This document shows, piece by piece, positions 62,877 to 64,000 of a stretch of 64,000 nucleotides of DNA. The position numbers were made by a program, and so were the translations under genes. This DNA is from Pleionea litopenaei (GTDB lineage Bacteria > Pseudomonadota > Gammaproteobacteria > Enterobacterales > Kangiellaceae), in NCBI RefSeq assembly GCF_031198435.1, contig NZ_CP133548.1:992001-1056000 (forward strand), read 5' to 3'. Positions within the stretch are counted from its first letter, which is position 1. Every line of letters begins with the position of its first letter. The notes beneath the pieces were generated by a model. The model had not been told where the DNA came from. It did no database searches and saw only the letters and a list, made by a program, of their open reading frames with translations.

Positions 62877-63989
62877 TTAATTCAACCGCTTCCATCCTCT
62901 TAATAATTTCGAAAATACAGCGTGATTGCTCGATTGCCCACGAAAATCATGTCTAAACGCGTAGCTATTTCTAAGGCCAGAAAAACCTTCCGAAAGGTTA
63001 TCAGTCTTTAGCATTTTTAGCGCCATTGAATCTGCTTCAATATTATAACTGGTTAACAGCCACTGATTGATATCTGTGATAAATTCATCTTCTAATAACT
63101 GTTGATCAGTTAACTCACCTTTAAAATTAAGCTGACCGAAATCGTCCTTTAATTTAAAGTGCCTAGACAGTTGATTAATGACTGAAGCACTAGCGTTCAA
63201 CTTTCCTTCTAAACTATAGCCAGCAATATGACTTGTCCCTAACAATAAATTGCTGAGTAAATTAGACGAAATATTAGGCTCATCAGGCCAGACATCCAGA
63301 ACGCATTGCCCTCCCCGCATGACCCATTCACTAATAGCGGCCTCAGTAAAAACATTACCGCGAGAACTATTGATAATCAGTTTGCCGGCTAATGAATAAT
63401 TCTGAATTAGATTTGAGTTGAACATCTGATAAGTTGGAAAGAGGCCATGCTGGGTGAGCGGTACATGAAAAGTAATAATATTCGCTGCCTCTATCAGTCG
63501 TTCAAGAGAAAATACTTGGTTAATACCAATGAGATCCTTCTTAAATGGGTCAAAAACCACCACGGAGGCACCGAGATCCGTTAATGTTTGATGAAGACGA
63601 CGTCCAACTTCACCGAAACCAACAATGCCGACCGCCGTATTTTGAAACATAAAATTCTTTTTTAAGTTCCAATACGCGATTGCGCTTAATACGTACTGAA
63701 CGACAGCCATTGCATTACATCCAGGAGCATTTGACCAATGTATTCCCGTGTTGTGTAGATATTCTGTATCAATGTGATCAATGCCTATGGTGGCAGATCC
63801 GACAAACTCGATAGAAGTCCCTTCAACTAACTCTCGATTAACTTGAGTAATCGAGCGAACAATCAACGCTTGGTGATTTTGACAGAGCTCCGATGAAATT
63901 TTATCGCCAGGTACGGAAGTCACTGCTACTTCTGGTGGCATTAATTCATTAAGAAAAGGGATCGCATTGTCAACTAACACTCGAATCAT
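62877..63989 (-). CDS. pdxB: Erythronate-4-phosphate dehydrogenase PdxB
   Basis: This 370-residue D-2-hydroxyacid dehydrogenase makes the second step of the DXP-independent pyridoxal phosphate pathway. The nucleotide fold has GIVGFGEVGRRLHQ near residues 121-134, the catalytic Arg lies in INSSRGNVF and the His in SHIAGYSLEGK. The PdxB-specific C-terminal dimerisation domain is present. The ATG stands 12 bases from the window end, so upstream signals cannot be judged. Confidence 0.96.
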   Translation of the reverse strand: MIRVLVDNAIPFLNELMPPEVAVTSVPGDKISSELCQNHQALIVRSITQVNRELVEGTSIEFVGSATIGIDHIDTEYLHNTGIHWSNAPGCNAMAVVQYVLSAIAYWNLKKNFMFQNTAVGIVGFGEVGRRLHQTLTDLGASVVVFDPFKKDLIGINQVFSLERLIEAANIITFHVPLTQHGLFPTYQMFNSNLIQNYSLAGKLIINSSRGNVFTEAAISEWVMRGGQCVLDVWPDEPNISSNLLSNLLLGTSHIAGYSLEGKLNASASVINQLSRHFKLKDDFGQLNFKGELTDQQLLEDEFITDINQWLLTSYNIEADSMALKMLKTDNLSEGFSGLRNSYAFRHDFRGQSSNHAVFSKLLRGWKRLN

Positions 63990-64000
63990 GATGGGTTTCT

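Overview
The window is a dense chromosomal segment of a gammaproteobacterium. Gene content and order (rssB-like/pilZ/mlaA, yoaA-tsaB-slp, dnaX-ybaB-recR with an upstream 4.5S RNA gene, an acetate cluster of CrbSR type, ilvY/ilvC, leuCDB) are those of marine Gammaproteobacteria. A Kangiella/Pleionea-like relative would fit, but that is inference only. Almost everything is core metabolism. The accessory part is a small integron near 15.2-16.9 kb.

Layout. 0-2.1 kb: an RssB-like response regulator (cut by the left edge), a PilZ protein, a 33-residue membrane peptide and the MlaA lipoprotein. 2.2-4.4 kb: an hvfCBA operon for a Cys-rich modified peptide, whose precursor carries twelve EGKCG motifs, behind an ECF-type promoter signature. 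4.6-11.6 kb: a complete ccmABCDEFGHI system for cytochrome c maturation. 11.7-13.8 kb: a FliK-like/FlhB-tail-like pair. 14.0-14.9 kb: two bacterioferritin subunits that divide haem and ferroxidase ligands between them. 15.2-16.9 kb: an integron with intI, one cassette and one attC. 17.0-21.7 kb: slp-family lipoprotein, tsaB, yoaA and three unknown genes. 22.0-26.4 kb: an ECF sigma/anti-sigma/DUF3106 operon, then lon. 26.7-35.1 kb (minus strand): DUF2238, HNH, hemH, adk, htpG (with a sigma-32 promoter), an orphan HicB, recR, ybaB and dnaX, whose tau part lies in another frame across an A9 run. 35.3-37.4 kb: 4.5S RNA, a hemerythrin-like protein and an anti-sigma kinase/antagonist pair. 37.4-49.9 kb: exonuclease, CBS/DUF294 protein, acetate symporter and its small partner, CrbS, CrbR, Acs and a DcaP-like porin. 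49.9-50.7 kb: a secreted DGSG-repeat protein. 51.0-61.2 kb: ilvY, ilvC, ilvIH, an acyltransferase, leuBDC and a divergent LysR regulator. 61.3-64 kb: a DRR-rich small protein, a GGDEF cyclase and pdxB.

How it works together. Acetate uptake and activation form one regulon: a repeated dyad CGACTTTAGTCG (or a close variant) sits about 70 bp upstream of both the symporter operon and acs, and also before the porin gene. Haem and iron themes recur (ccm, hemH, bacterioferritin). Branched-chain amino acid synthesis is nearly complete (ilvC, ilvIH, leuBCD). The most notable items are the one-cassette integron with an unknown cassette protein, the twelve-motif HvfA precursor, the dnaX A9 site and the predicted CrbR operator set.
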